This document shows, piece by piece, positions 1 through 8,322 of a DNA stretch of 64,000 nt; within the stretch, counting starts at the first letter, position 1; every line of letters starts with the position of its first letter. A model generated the notes under the pieces. That model had not been told where the DNA came from. It made no database searches and saw only the letters and a list, made by a program, of their open reading frames with translations. The stretch is from Emticicia sp. C21 (GTDB taxonomy: Bacteria > Bacteroidota > Bacteroidia > Cytophagales > Spirosomataceae): contig NZ_QVMT01000009.1 of the NCBI RefSeq assembly GCF_003418935.1, positions 62,001-126,000 of the forward strand. Reading direction: 5' to 3'. A program made the position numbers and the translations under genes.

Positions 1-662
1 TCTCTGATACCAAAGAAAGTTTTCAACGCATTTGTAAGTAATGCTTCTTCAAGGCCCCGATAATGTACATCAACAATTTGTTGCATGGTTTCCTTATCCG
101 GGAATCGGATAAAATGGAAGAAGCAACGACGCAGAAAAGCATCAGGCAGTTCCTTTTCATTATTAGATGTGATAATAATAATTGGTCGATGTTTGGCTTT
201 TATGGTTTGCTTTAACTCATAACAATAGAACTCCATCCTGTCGAGTTCCTGCAATAAATCGTTTGGAAATTCAATATCGGCTTTATCAATTTCATCAATC
301 AATAATACACTCTGCTCGTCGGTATCGAATGCCTCCCAGATTTTACCTTTCTTAATATAATTCTCCACATGATTCACTCGGGTATCACCTAATTGAGAAT
401 CACGCAAGCGAGAAACCGCATCATACTCATATAAGCCTTGCTGAGCAGTTGTAGTAGACTTAATATGCCAGGTAAAAAGTTGCTTTCCTAAAGCCCTGGC
501 AACCTCAAAAGCCAGAAGTGTTTTGCCAGTACCAGGCTCGCCCTTTATAAGCAAAGGTCTTTGCAAGGATATAGAAGCATTTACTGCTGTTTGCAGTTCT
601 CTGGTTGCTACATAATCAGATGTACCTGTAAAGCTATTGTTTTTATCGAAATTGCCTGCCAT
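1..662 (-). CDS. MoxR-type AAA+ ATPase (C-terminus beyond the window)
   Basis: The frame is open from an ATG at 662 to the left edge, so only the first ~220 residues are visible. A Walker A motif GEPGTGKT lies at about residues 41-48 and a Walker B motif LLIDEIDKAD at about 120-129. A sensor-like stretch IIITSNNEKELPDAFLRR follows, with the arginine-rich end typical of MoxR/RavA/CoxD ATPases. Family members act as chaperone-like ATPases that mature or activate partner proteins, often with a von Willebrand A-domain protein encoded next to them; such a partner would lie outside this window. The gene sits 21 bases downstream of the unknown acidic protein gene ending at 684 and probably shares its transcript. 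The ATPase assignment is firm; the client is unknown. Confidence 0.88.
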   Translation of the reverse strand, partial: MAGNFDKNNSFTGTSDYVATRELQTAVNASISLQRPLLIKGEPGTGKTLLAFEVARALGKQLFTWHIKSTTTAQQGLYEYDAVSRLRDSQLGDTRVNHVENYIKKGKIWEAFDTDEQSVLLIDEIDKADIEFPNDLLQELDRMEFYCYELKQTIKAKHRPIIIITSNNEKELPDAFLRRCFFHFIRFPDKETMQQIVDVHYRGLEEALLTNALKTFFGIR

Positions 663-683
663 AATTGTTCTGATTGCCGATGA

Positions 684-1217
684 TTACTCTTCCTCACTCA
701 TGAAGCTATATAAAGTCGGGTCAAGCTTTAACGTACCTGCATTAAATTCATTCACGAATTTAGTAATGACTTCACTGTCAATCTCTTCTACATTCAAGGC
801 AATATCTAAACCAATACCGTACTCAAAGTCTTCGTCAATCTCTAAAGTCTCTGCTACCTGAATCACTTCTTCTTCTTCCAATTCTTCTATTATTTCTTCC
901 AGCATCAATTCCATGTCTTTATTGACCTTGTAATTGGGTTTACGTTTATCTACCTCTATGTAGTCTGGGTAAGATTTTTTCATTCTGTTCTCCGCCTCTT
1001 CAAAAACCAGACTGCTATGATTTAAGCGTAATGTTCCCATTACGGCATCATAAATTACTTCCTGTCCATTATGCTTGCCAACAAACTGAAAATGTGCAAA
1101 TTCGCCTGAATCATTCATGCCGTCTTCATCCTCTACTATTACATAGTTTTGTCCTTCCTGCTGACATTCGGCTTTTAGTTCGGCTATTTCCTGTGGGTCA
1201 AATCCTTCGTTTTTCAT
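684..1217 (-). CDS. Acidic protein of unknown function (177 aa)
   Basis: I do not recognise this family. The protein has no signal peptide or membrane segment and is strongly acidic, with an E-rich run (EEIIEELEEEE) near residue 110 and an acidic C-terminus (SFMSEEE). The N-terminal half has the pattern of a small alpha/beta domain (YVIVEDEDG, GEFAHFQFVGKHNGQEVIYDAVMGTLRLNH). It lies between the MBOAT acyltransferase gene (its start overlaps no neighbour; that stop is at 1220) and the MoxR ATPase, all on one strand and closely packed, so co-transcription is likely. A role as a partner or client of the ATPase is only a guess from position. Confidence 0.7.
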   Translation of the reverse strand: MKNEGFDPQEIAELKAECQQEGQNYVIVEDEDGMNDSGEFAHFQFVGKHNGQEVIYDAVMGTLRLNHSSLVFEEAENRMKKSYPDYIEVDKRKPNYKVNKDMELMLEEIIEELEEEEVIQVAETLEIDEDFEYGIGLDIALNVEEIDSEVITKFVNEFNAGTLKLDPTLYSFMSEEE

Positions 1218-1219
1218 AT

Positions 1220-2665
1220 CTAAAATTGGAAATAAATAAATTGTGAATTATTATAAACACCATAGCATAAAATCATAAAAAGTACCAGATAATATGCCCC
1301 CCATCTTTGCCAGCGTGGTTTGGCATCAATCCAGGATGATAAGTTTTTACCTCTCTGCAACCACTGAACTACTTCCATGATAACGAATGAAATGATAATT
1401 AAATATAGTTCATTTTTACCGATCATGTATAGCACATGGTCTAAAGAATGTGATGGGGCTTTGAAAATATTTTTGGCAATATAAATAGCATCTGCATTTG
1501 TATTGGCTCTAAAGAAAATCCAGGCAAAGGCTACTAATACAAATGTAATTGCCCCGTGAAGCAGTTTTTGAGGAATGGTAGCATGTTCCAGCGAGGTTTT
1601 AACACCTGTAATTTTCCTTTGAAATGCACCAGTAATTTGACCAACAATCAAGTAAAATCCATGCAATGCTCCCCATATTACATAATGCCAATTAGCACCA
1701 TGCCATAAACCACTTACCATGAACACAAAAAAACGATTAAAGTATTGTCGAGGCTTTGAAACACGGTTTCCACCTAATGGTATATAAAGGTAATCACGAA
1801 ACCAGGTAGAAAGTGATATATGCCAACGTCGCCAGAACTCTCCTACTGATTTAGATAAATAAGGTCTATCAAAGTTTTTCATCAGTTCAAAGCCCATCAC
1901 GCGAGCCGAACCCAGAGCAATATCCGAATAACCAGAAAAATCGCAATATATCTGAAAGGTGAAGAATATTGTGGCTACAATAAGCGGTAATCCCTGATAT
2001 TCTGTAGGATTATTATAAATCAGGTTTACAAATTTGGCAAGCCTATCAGCAATGACTACTTTTTTGAACATTCCCCACAGCATCAGGCGAAGCCCACTGA
2101 CAACCATATTGTAATCAAAATTATGTTTTTCATAAAACTGATGTATCACATTTTGTGGACGCTCAATTGGACCTGCTACTAATTGGGGGTAAAACATGAC
2201 ATATAAAGCATAAATACCAAAGTGCCGCTCGGCTTTCTGATTTCCCCTATACACCTCAATGGTATAACTCATGGCTTGAAACGTGTGGAACGACAAGCCA
2301 ATGGGTAGGATAATATCCCAATAAGGTAGAAGTTGTTCAGGATTGATTTTGAACAAGACTGAATTAAAATTCTCAATAAAGAAGTTGTAATATTTAAAAA
2401 TTGCCAATACGCCGATATTTGCCACTAAACTCATCACCAACGCCCATTTCCTTTTCTTTCCGTGAGATTGCTCTATCCAGATTCCGGCAAAGTAATCAAT
2501 GATGATGGTAAAAAAAAGGATAAGTATATAGTAAGGGATAAAGAAGCTATAAAAAATACAGCTTGCTACCAATAAGTGAAACCAGCGGTATTTGTGCGGA
2601 AGAGCAAAATAAAGAAGCGTGACAACAGGAAAAAATATTAAAAACTCTAGCGAATTAAAAAGCAT
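1220..2665 (-). CDS. MBOAT family O-acyltransferase (AlgI/DltB-like)
   Basis: This polytopic membrane protein of about 481 residues has the canonical MBOAT opening MLFNSLEFLIFFPVV. That opening is why I place the start at 2665 rather than at an in-frame ATG five codons upstream. Diagnostic motifs are FWRRWHISLSTWFRDYLYIP and the catalytic-histidine region SGLWHGANWHYVIWG. AlgI-type enzymes move acyl groups, usually acetyl, across the membrane onto exported polysaccharides or other envelope acceptors. The usual partner, an SGNH/AlgJ-like periplasmic protein, is not adjacent here, so the acceptor cannot be named. It lies directly upstream of the acidic protein and MoxR genes. Confidence 0.9.
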   Translation of the reverse strand: MLFNSLEFLIFFPVVTLLYFALPHKYRWFHLLVASCIFYSFFIPYYILILFFTIIIDYFAGIWIEQSHGKKRKWALVMSLVANIGVLAIFKYYNFFIENFNSVLFKINPEQLLPYWDIILPIGLSFHTFQAMSYTIEVYRGNQKAERHFGIYALYVMFYPQLVAGPIERPQNVIHQFYEKHNFDYNMVVSGLRLMLWGMFKKVVIADRLAKFVNLIYNNPTEYQGLPLIVATIFFTFQIYCDFSGYSDIALGSARVMGFELMKNFDRPYLSKSVGEFWRRWHISLSTWFRDYLYIPLGGNRVSKPRQYFNRFFVFMVSGLWHGANWHYVIWGALHGFYLIVGQITGAFQRKITGVKTSLEHATIPQKLLHGAITFVLVAFAWIFFRANTNADAIYIAKNIFKAPSHSLDHVLYMIGKNELYLIIISFVIMEVVQWLQRGKNLSSWIDAKPRWQRWGAYYLVLFMILCYGVYNNSQFIYFQF

Positions 2666-2749
2666 CTTCAGGTGGTTCAAAGTTCGAATCTCAAAGTTCT
2701 CGCTTTAATGTTAGATTTTAAAACAAATCGAGTGTTTTTGAATCAAAAA

Positions 2750-2842
2750 TTATTTATTAAAATACAGAACTGGCTTAACATTCTTGGTCTCTTTCAAAAA
2801 GTTTCCCACCATATTGGTAACCTTTTCTGGTTCCGTTTTCAT
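2750..2842 (-). CDS. Possible micro-ORF (30 aa), copy 1 of a tandem pair
   Basis: A 30-codon frame begins MKTEPEKVT and contains VKPVLYF near its end. It closely matches the micro-ORF at 2891-3001, which starts with the same nine residues and has VKQVLYF at the equivalent place. The frame runs without insertion or deletion for the 21 codons after the shared start, and several conserved residues (K, V, L) differ only at third codon positions. The flanking non-coding DNA is similarly conserved, however, so this could equally be a decaying duplication. No known family is recognised. Confidence 0.25.
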   Translation of the reverse strand: MKTEPEKVTNMVGNFLKETKNVKPVLYFNK

Positions 2843-2890
2843 GGTTAGTAATGCAAGACTGGGCGTCCCTTAAATCTCCGGTTTTTGGAT

Positions 2891-3001
2891 TTAGTTTTCA
2901 AGTCGAAAATCATTTATAAAATATAGGACTTGTTTAACTTTACTATTCCCGGTCAAAAAGGTATTCACCATAATGGTAACCTTTTCTGGTTCTGTTTTCA
3001 T
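2891..3001 (-). CDS. Possible micro-ORF (36 aa), copy 2 of a tandem pair
   Basis: A 36-codon frame begins MKTEPEKVTIMV and ends LEN. It is the paralogue of 2750-2842 and differs by a longer C-terminus (FINDFRLEN). An in-frame ATG also exists at 3025, eight codons upstream, but the upstream extension is not shared with copy 1, so 3001 is the better start. No signal peptide or hydrophobic segment is present. Expression is unproven. Confidence 0.25.
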   Translation of the reverse strand: MKTEPEKVTIMVNTFLTGNSKVKQVLYFINDFRLEN

Positions 3002-3157
3002 GGTTGGTAATACATGACTGGGCATTCACTAAATTTCCGGTTTTGGATTGTCTTTTCAAAGTGTTTGAAAGGTTTTTAATATTATCAGACTGTTGCTTAT
3101 ATTAGCAAGGCGGCTTCCTAGTCTGGGTTTCATTATCTTTATGAGTTATTGCATAAA

Positions 3158-3189
3158 ATAATAAGAGGTCTGAACTGTCAGACCTCTTA
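3158..3189 (-). terminator. Rho-independent terminator of the E2 gene
   Basis: A perfect 12-bp stem (TAAGAGGTCTGA at 3162-3173 with its complement at 3178-3189) closes a 4-base loop. On the minus strand it begins 7 bases past the stop codon of the E2 gene and is followed by a T-rich run. Confidence 0.85.
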
Positions 3190-3195
3190 AATATA

Positions 3196-4518
3196 CTAAA
3201 ACAATTTTCTATCTAAATCAAAATTTTCAAGATAATCCGAAACACGCTTTACGAATTGGCCTCCCAAGGAGCCATCTACAACCCGATGGTCATAAGAATG
3301 AGAAATTATCATTTTCTGGCGGATACCAATGGTATCGCCATGAGGGGTTTCTATGACTGAAACCTTTTTCTGAATTACACCAAACGCCAGAATCGACACC
3401 TGTGGTTGCATGATAATTGGTGTGCCTGCAATATTACCAAATGAACCAATATTAGATACCGTCAGAGTTCCATCAGATAAATCATCGGCCTTTAGTTTAT
3501 TCGCCCTGGCACGATTGGCAAGTTCATTTACCTTTTTGGTAAGGCCAATTAAACTATAAGAATCAGCTTCATGTACTACCGGAACAATCAGGTTTCCTGA
3601 TTGTAAAGCTACCGCCATACCTATATTAATTTTTCCTTTACGGATGATTTTTTCACCATCTACCTGAATATTAATTAAAGGAAAATCCTTAATTGCTTTT
3701 ACTACCGCATCAATTAATAATGGTGTAAAAGTAATATTTTCGCCGGTTTCCTCATGAAATTTCTTTTTGATTTTATCTCTCCATAAGGAGATATTCGTCA
3801 TATCCGTTTCAACAAATGAGGTAACGTGAGCTGATATTCTTTTCGACTCCACCATTCTTTCAGCAATCATTTTTCTCATTCTGTCCATTTCTATAATCTG
3901 GTCAGTTGAGCTTGGAATATAGGTTGCTGGCTGAGCAGGTATAGCTATTGATGGACTAGAAACCGCTTGTATTCCTTTTTCTTTTTTCTGTTTTACGTAT
4001 GCCAGAATATCATCTTTGGTCACACGATTTTCTGCGCCTGAGCCTTTGATACTTTCTAATTCTTCGCTTGATATGTTTTCTTCTTTGGCAATATTCTGTA
4101 CTAAAGGTGAATAAAAACGACCAGTCAGCGAATTAGCCTTTGGCTCAGCATTTTCAATAAGAATCGAAGTTAATTGTGATTGTTTTTCCAGCTCATTAGC
4201 TACGTTTTCAATTTCTTTTTCTTCTACTGGTGTTGTTACAGCGGCCTGTTTATCTTTAGAAACAGGTGTATTTTCAGCATCTGTTTCAATAATACATATG
4301 GGTTTACCTATAGTGGCAATTTCTCCCTTTTGAACCAGTATTTGTTTCAGAATGCCATCAAAAGCCGAGCCTATCTCTGTATCGATTTTATCGGTTGCCA
4401 CTTCAAGAATCATTTCATCTGATTCTATTTTATCGCCTACATTTTTCAACCAACTCAATACAGTACATTCAAATATACTTTCACCCATCTTAGGCATTAT
4501 CATTTCTACAAGCGCCAT
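3196..4518 (-). CDS. 2-oxo acid dehydrogenase E2 component (dihydrolipoamide acyltransferase)
   Basis: This 440-residue subunit passes acyl groups from E1 to CoA in a pyruvate, 2-oxoglutarate or branched-chain 2-oxo acid dehydrogenase complex. It has an N-terminal lipoyl domain with the lipoylated lysine at about K44 in EVATDKIDTE. A peripheral-subunit binding domain lies near residues 137-170, followed by a Pro/Ala-containing linker. The C-terminal catalytic domain carries DHRVVDG with the catalytic His at about 411. No E1 or E3 gene is adjacent, and the lipoyl motif suggests the branched-chain type, but the substrate is not decided by sequence alone. A Bacteroidota -7 box (TACCTTTG on the minus strand, 4596-4603) lies about 80 bases upstream of the start. 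A perfect hairpin ends the transcript at 3162-3189. Confidence 0.9.
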   Translation of the reverse strand: MALVEMIMPKMGESIFECTVLSWLKNVGDKIESDEMILEVATDKIDTEIGSAFDGILKQILVQKGEIATIGKPICIIETDAENTPVSKDKQAAVTTPVEEKEIENVANELEKQSQLTSILIENAEPKANSLTGRFYSPLVQNIAKEENISSEELESIKGSGAENRVTKDDILAYVKQKKEKGIQAVSSPSIAIPAQPATYIPSSTDQIIEMDRMRKMIAERMVESKRISAHVTSFVETDMTNISLWRDKIKKKFHEETGENITFTPLLIDAVVKAIKDFPLINIQVDGEKIIRKGKINIGMAVALQSGNLIVPVVHEADSYSLIGLTKKVNELANRARANKLKADDLSDGTLTVSNIGSFGNIAGTPIIMQPQVSILAFGVIQKKVSVIETPHGDTIGIRQKMIISHSYDHRVVDGSLGGQFVKRVSDYLENFDLDRKLF

Positions 4519-4644
4519 AGTCTATTTTTAGATTTTGTTGATGTCAAATTGAGGATATGCTTAAAATAATTATTAAACAAATATCATTCTGACAGCAAAG
4601 GTAGCTTTTTTAATTATCCTTTTTGGTCAAAAAACAATATTTCC

Positions 4645-5919
4645 CTATGATTCATAATCGCCATTCAGCATTTTTCTCAAAAGATTCATGGCCACCACAC
4701 TTCCATAATTTATATTAGTTTCTCTCTGGTTAGACATCTGAATTTTGCGGGCTATAGTCCTTCCTTCCATTGCACAGGCAATCCAAAGTGTGCCTACAGG
4801 TTTTTCAGGTGTTCCACCCTCAGGGCCAGCCACACCGCTGGTAGCAATCGCATAATCGGTCTTCATTAATCCTCTCACACCCTCGGCCATTTGCGTTACG
4901 GTTTCTTCACTTACCGCTCCATAGGTTTCAATGGTTTCAGATTTTACACCGAGAACATTAACTTTTACTGAATTATCATAACTCACAACCCCACCCATAA
5001 AATAGGCCGAACTTCCCGGAACCTTAGTGAATAGGTGTGAGATAAATCCACCTGTACAACTTTCTGCCGTTGAAACGGTTTTGCCTTTACTTTTTAAGAG
5101 TTTGCCCAAAGCCACTTCTAGATCATCATCGTCGTATCCGAAAATAAAGGATTGAATTAAAGGTAATACTTTATCAACTTCATTTTGTACCTCTTGTTTC
5201 AGAATTTCTTCATTTTCACCTACTCCGGTCAGTCTTAAACGTACCTGGCCGAAACTCGGGAGATACGCTAATTTAATATGTTGCGGTAAACTATCCTCCC
5301 ATTTTTCAATTTTCTCTGCCAGAAATGACTCACCTACCCCAATCGTTCGAATCATTTTATGATATATTATCGGTGTTTCAAAGTATTTCTTTAGTCTGGG
5401 AATTACTTCGTTTGCCATCAGATACTTCATTTCATGAGGAACACCCGGCATTGAAACAAAAATTTTGCCTTTTGCCGAACCTTCTGATTTTTCAAACCAC
5501 ATTCCTGGCGCTGTACCGGTTTTATTCGCGAGATAGGTGCAATGTTTAGGCACCATTGCTTGTAGTCGATTTAACTCCGTCATCGGTCGCCCTCTTTTTG
5601 TAAAAAATTCTGTGATAAAAGCTAAGGCATCGTCATTGATGATTAGTTCGTCATCAAAATATTTGCAGAGAGTTTTCTTAGTTATATCGTCTTTGGTGGG
5701 GCCTAATCCTCCTGTTAATAATATAATATCAGCCCTTGATTCCGCTTCTGGCAGAATTTGCAAAATTTTATCCTCCTGGTCTCCTACCGATGACTTTCGC
5801 ACTGTTTTGATTCCAATTTTATCCAATTCAGTACTCATCCACTGGGTATTTGTGTCGGTTATTTGTCCGTACAAAATTTCATCACCAATTGTTACTACTT
5901 CCGCTAAAATCTGTCTCAT
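4645..5919 (-). CDS. cinA: CinA: competence/damage-inducible protein A / NMN deamidase-type
   Basis: The 424 residues have the full two-domain CinA architecture. The N-terminal MoCF-like domain opens AEVVTIGDEILYGQITDTN and includes LTGGLGPTKDDITK. The C-terminal domain contains VSTAESCTGGFISHL and ATSGVAGPEGGTPEKPVGT, the nicotinamide-mononucleotide deamidase signature. In characterised members it hydrolyses ADP-ribose and deamidates NMN, recycling pyridine nucleotides. The length matches the family. It is monocistronic here, divergent from the DUF4197 lipoprotein across a 239-base gap. Confidence 0.95.
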   Translation of the reverse strand: MRQILAEVVTIGDEILYGQITDTNTQWMSTELDKIGIKTVRKSSVGDQEDKILQILPEAESRADIILLTGGLGPTKDDITKKTLCKYFDDELIINDDALAFITEFFTKRGRPMTELNRLQAMVPKHCTYLANKTGTAPGMWFEKSEGSAKGKIFVSMPGVPHEMKYLMANEVIPRLKKYFETPIIYHKMIRTIGVGESFLAEKIEKWEDSLPQHIKLAYLPSFGQVRLRLTGVGENEEILKQEVQNEVDKVLPLIQSFIFGYDDDDLEVALGKLLKSKGKTVSTAESCTGGFISHLFTKVPGSSAYFMGGVVSYDNSVKVNVLGVKSETIETYGAVSEETVTQMAEGVRGLMKTDYAIATSGVAGPEGGTPEKPVGTLWIACAMEGRTIARKIQMSNQRETNINYGSVVAMNLLRKMLNGDYES

Positions 5920-6000
5920 AGATGTGGCACGGGTTTTTGTTATTTTCTTAAGTATGAATTAAACCAGAAATTGTTTGAATTGTCTTAATGAAAAATGAGA

Positions 6001-6016
6001 TACCTTTGCAAAAATA
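6001..6016. promoter_or_regulatory. Back-to-back -7 elements in the cinA/DUF4197 divergent region
   Basis: TACCTTTG (6001-6008, plus strand) is immediately followed by CAAAAATA (6009-6016), which reads TATTTTTG on the minus strand. Both match the Bacteroidota -7 consensus TAnnTTTG. A TTTG lies at 5974-5977, but with a 23-base spacer that is longer than ideal, and no good -33 box is seen for the minus direction. The elements lie between divergent genes, as promoters would. Confidence 0.4.
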
Positions 6017-6158
6017 TGGGTGTTTAAATGCTACTCATTTTAATTTAGGAAATTAGGCTTGAACAATTTCTTAATTTGCACAAAAATACAATTTTCGATG
6101 TTCATTCGTTAGTAAGACAATTATTAATTCAAAAAAAACAATTTTAAACGCGTCAAAA

Positions 6159-6887
6159 ATGAGAAGATTACTTATTCTTTCGTTGATTATTAGTGTTTTA
6201 AGCCTACAGAGTTGTGCGGGGCAGAAAATAAATCTGGGTAAAGTTTTAGACAATATTTCTAAATCTACCCAAGGTGGTGGTTTGAGTACGGAAGAGGTTA
6301 TATCAGGTTTAAAACAGGCACTTCAGGTAGGAATTAATAAGGGTGCTGATAGTGCATCAAGATTGAATGGGTATTATCTGAATCCAATCATTAAAATTGC
6401 GTTTCCTCCAGAAGTAGCAAAAGTGGAAGCAGCTTTGAGAAAGGTAGGTTTGGGTGGCGAAGTGGATAAATTTGTAATGGCTTTAAACAGAGGCGCAGAA
6501 GAAGCAGCCAAGGAAGCTAAGCCTATTTTCATTAATGCCATTTTTAGTATGAATATTTCTGATGCGTGGGGAATTCTGAGAGGAGAAAAAAATGCAGCCA
6601 CTATGTATCTGAAACGCACGACTTCAGATCAATTAATAGCAGCCTTTTCACCTGTTGTTGAAAAAGCTTTACAAAAAACACAAGCAACAAGATATTACAC
6701 CGATTTAGCTAATACTTATAATAGATTGCCTTTTGTGCAAAAAGTAAACCCTGATTTGAAAGGGTATGCAACTCAAAAAGCCATCGACGGGTTGTTTATA
6801 TTAGTTGAAAACGAAGAAGCCAAAATCAGAGAAAACCCTTGGGCCAGAACCACCGATTTATTGAAAAGAGTATTTGGCTCTATTTGA
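6159..6887 (+). CDS. DUF4197 family lipoprotein
   Basis: The 242-residue protein starts with a lipoprotein signal peptide ending in a lipobox-like LQSC at residue 19, so the mature protein should be membrane-anchored through Cys19. The body matches the DUF4197 family as I know it: GLKQALQVGINKGADSAS early, VEAALRKVG and FVMALNRGAEEAAKEA in the middle, and AATMYLKRTTSDQL later. It is predicted to be mostly helical. The function of the family is unknown. The gene stands alone and ends before a bidirectional terminator at 6906-6936. Confidence 0.85.
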   Translation: MRRLLILSLIISVLSLQSCAGQKINLGKVLDNISKSTQGGGLSTEEVISGLKQALQVGINKGADSASRLNGYYLNPIIKIAFPPEVAKVEAALRKVGLGGEVDKFVMALNRGAEEAAKEAKPIFINAIFSMNISDAWGILRGEKNAATMYLKRTTSDQLIAAFSPVVEKALQKTQATRYYTDLANTYNRLPFVQKVNPDLKGYATQKAIDGLFILVENEEAKIRENPWARTTDLLKRVFGSI

Positions 6888-6905
6888 TAAAAACCTTATT
6901 TACGC

Positions 6906-6936
6906 AAAAAGGACACCCTCAGAGGTGTCCTTTTTT
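6906..6936. terminator. Bidirectional terminator between DUF4197 and GH105 genes
   Basis: GGACACC (6911-6917) pairs with GGTGTCC (6924-6930), flanked by a run of A on the left and T on the right. This serves both convergent genes. Confidence 0.85.
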
Positions 6937-6960
6937 GTTGGTGTCTATCATGCAAAACTA

Positions 6961-8310
6961 TTATTTGCTAAATATTACCGCACTATCATTTAAATCAAAC
7001 TTTTTGCTTTTCAATAATTTTATCATTTCTGAACCTGCTAAGAGAACCGGGCCATAGCCATGCGCTGCGTATACATTTACAGGACGATAGTAATAGAAAG
7101 CAGGGTCAAAACCCATTCCTGTTCCCACACAAACACCTTCTATCTGGCCTTTTTCATTTACTTTAGTTGCTACGGCATTCCAACCTAATAGAGCCATTGG
7201 GCCATAAGTGGTGGCATCTAACCAACCTCTGTTTATGGCTTTGGCGATGCTATGAGTATAAATAGCTGTGGCAGAAGTTTCCAGGTAAGAATCGTGACGG
7301 TCAAGTAATTGGTGCCAGAAACCTGAACCTGATTGTTGTGCAGCTAATCCTTTTGCATGCGCTTTTAGCTGATTAAGTACAGCTGCCCTGCCTGGATGGT
7401 TTTCAGGTAATACTTCCAATAATTCTACCATTGTCAGAATTGCCCAGCCGTTGGCTCTTGCCCAATGGAATTCGGGATGCGTCTCCATTTCTTGTACCCA
7501 ACCATGCATATAAATGCCTAGGTCTTTGTTGAACATTCTCCTTGAAAACTGTAAGACTTGCTTAACCGCATCGTCATAATATTTTTTATCTCCCGTCAGG
7601 CTTCCCATTTGGGCAATGGCCGGCACGCCCATAAACATATCATCCAGCCATAAAGTATTGGGCAATGGTCTGTTCCTGGCCAAAGTGCCATCTTTCAGAC
7701 GCAACTCTTTAGTGAAAATATAATTAATATAATTGTCAATAATTGGTCTTAAATTAGTATTCCTCATCAAACCACTCTTTGTTGCGCGAATCATAGCTGC
7801 ACACATAGCCCCACAATCGTCTAAAGCATGAGGGGCAATGATTTGTCTCAACGAAGTTTGAGGGTTTGTTTTGTAAACTTCTCTGAAATAAGGCACTACA
7901 TCAGCCAGAAACTTGAATCTTTTGGTGGTATAATTAGTAAATGATGTATCGCCTGTTACTTCGCCTGCCAGAAGCATAGCCTCATAAGTGACTCCCCATT
8001 CATAACTGGTCAGACTGAAATCTCCTTTTAATACAATTGAGTTCATATTAATTTTTGAGTAATCGCTGATTTCAGCATTCGTATTTTTATCTACTACTTT
8101 AATTGGAGTGGCTTTATCTAAATAACTTTTTACTCTATTCATCACACTAATAATATCTTCAGGCTTTGTTGTGCCATATAAAGTAGGATAATCAGGCTTT
8201 GCAGTATGTAGCGCATCTGAATGTAGAGTAGAGGCTGGTGCTTGCACCTGGGCATAGCCCTGCCATGTGACTGCCAAACTAATGGCCATCAGTTTAATTG
8301 ATCTTAACAT
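6961..8310 (-). CDS. GH88/GH105 family unsaturated glycuronyl hydrolase, secreted
   Basis: This 449-residue protein has a signal peptide (MLRSIKLMAISLAVTWQGYAQ). Its (alpha/alpha)6-barrel motifs include LWLDDMFMGVPAIAQMG, HWARANGWAILTMVELLE, GSGFWHQLLDR and ETSATAIYTHSIAKAI. Those point to GH105 (YteR-type unsaturated rhamnogalacturonyl hydrolase), which removes the unsaturated uronate left by polysaccharide lyases. The downstream product would include rhamnose, which fits the neighbouring rhaT and rhaM genes. The gene is separated from rhaT by only 12 bases and is the last gene of the operon. GH88 is the main alternative, but the rhamnose context favours GH105. Confidence 0.85.
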   Translation of the reverse strand: MLRSIKLMAISLAVTWQGYAQVQAPASTLHSDALHTAKPDYPTLYGTTKPEDIISVMNRVKSYLDKATPIKVVDKNTNAEISDYSKINMNSIVLKGDFSLTSYEWGVTYEAMLLAGEVTGDTSFTNYTTKRFKFLADVVPYFREVYKTNPQTSLRQIIAPHALDDCGAMCAAMIRATKSGLMRNTNLRPIIDNYINYIFTKELRLKDGTLARNRPLPNTLWLDDMFMGVPAIAQMGSLTGDKKYYDDAVKQVLQFSRRMFNKDLGIYMHGWVQEMETHPEFHWARANGWAILTMVELLEVLPENHPGRAAVLNQLKAHAKGLAAQQSGSGFWHQLLDRHDSYLETSATAIYTHSIAKAINRGWLDATTYGPMALLGWNAVATKVNEKGQIEGVCVGTGMGFDPAFYYYRPVNVYAAHGYGPVLLAGSEMIKLLKSKKFDLNDSAVIFSK

Positions 8311-8322
8311 ATAAATAATAGT

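Larger units (their letters stand above)
2750..3061. repeat. Degenerate tandem duplication, two units offset by 159 bp
   Basis: Two direct copies, roughly 2750-2901 and 2909-3061, share blocks such as GGTAACCTTTTCTGGTTC, GACTGGGC and TTTTGGATT. Their spacing at the matched ATGs (2842 and 3001) is 159 bases. Similarity covers both the micro-ORFs and the DNA upstream of each, so the whole unit was duplicated. The rest of the 515-base gap between the MBOAT gene and the E2 gene holds only the E2 terminator. Confidence 0.8.

Noticed and set aside
5537-5962. 141-residue plus-strand frame opposite cinA
   Set aside because: It lies antisense to a confidently identified gene and shows no domain or composition of its own.
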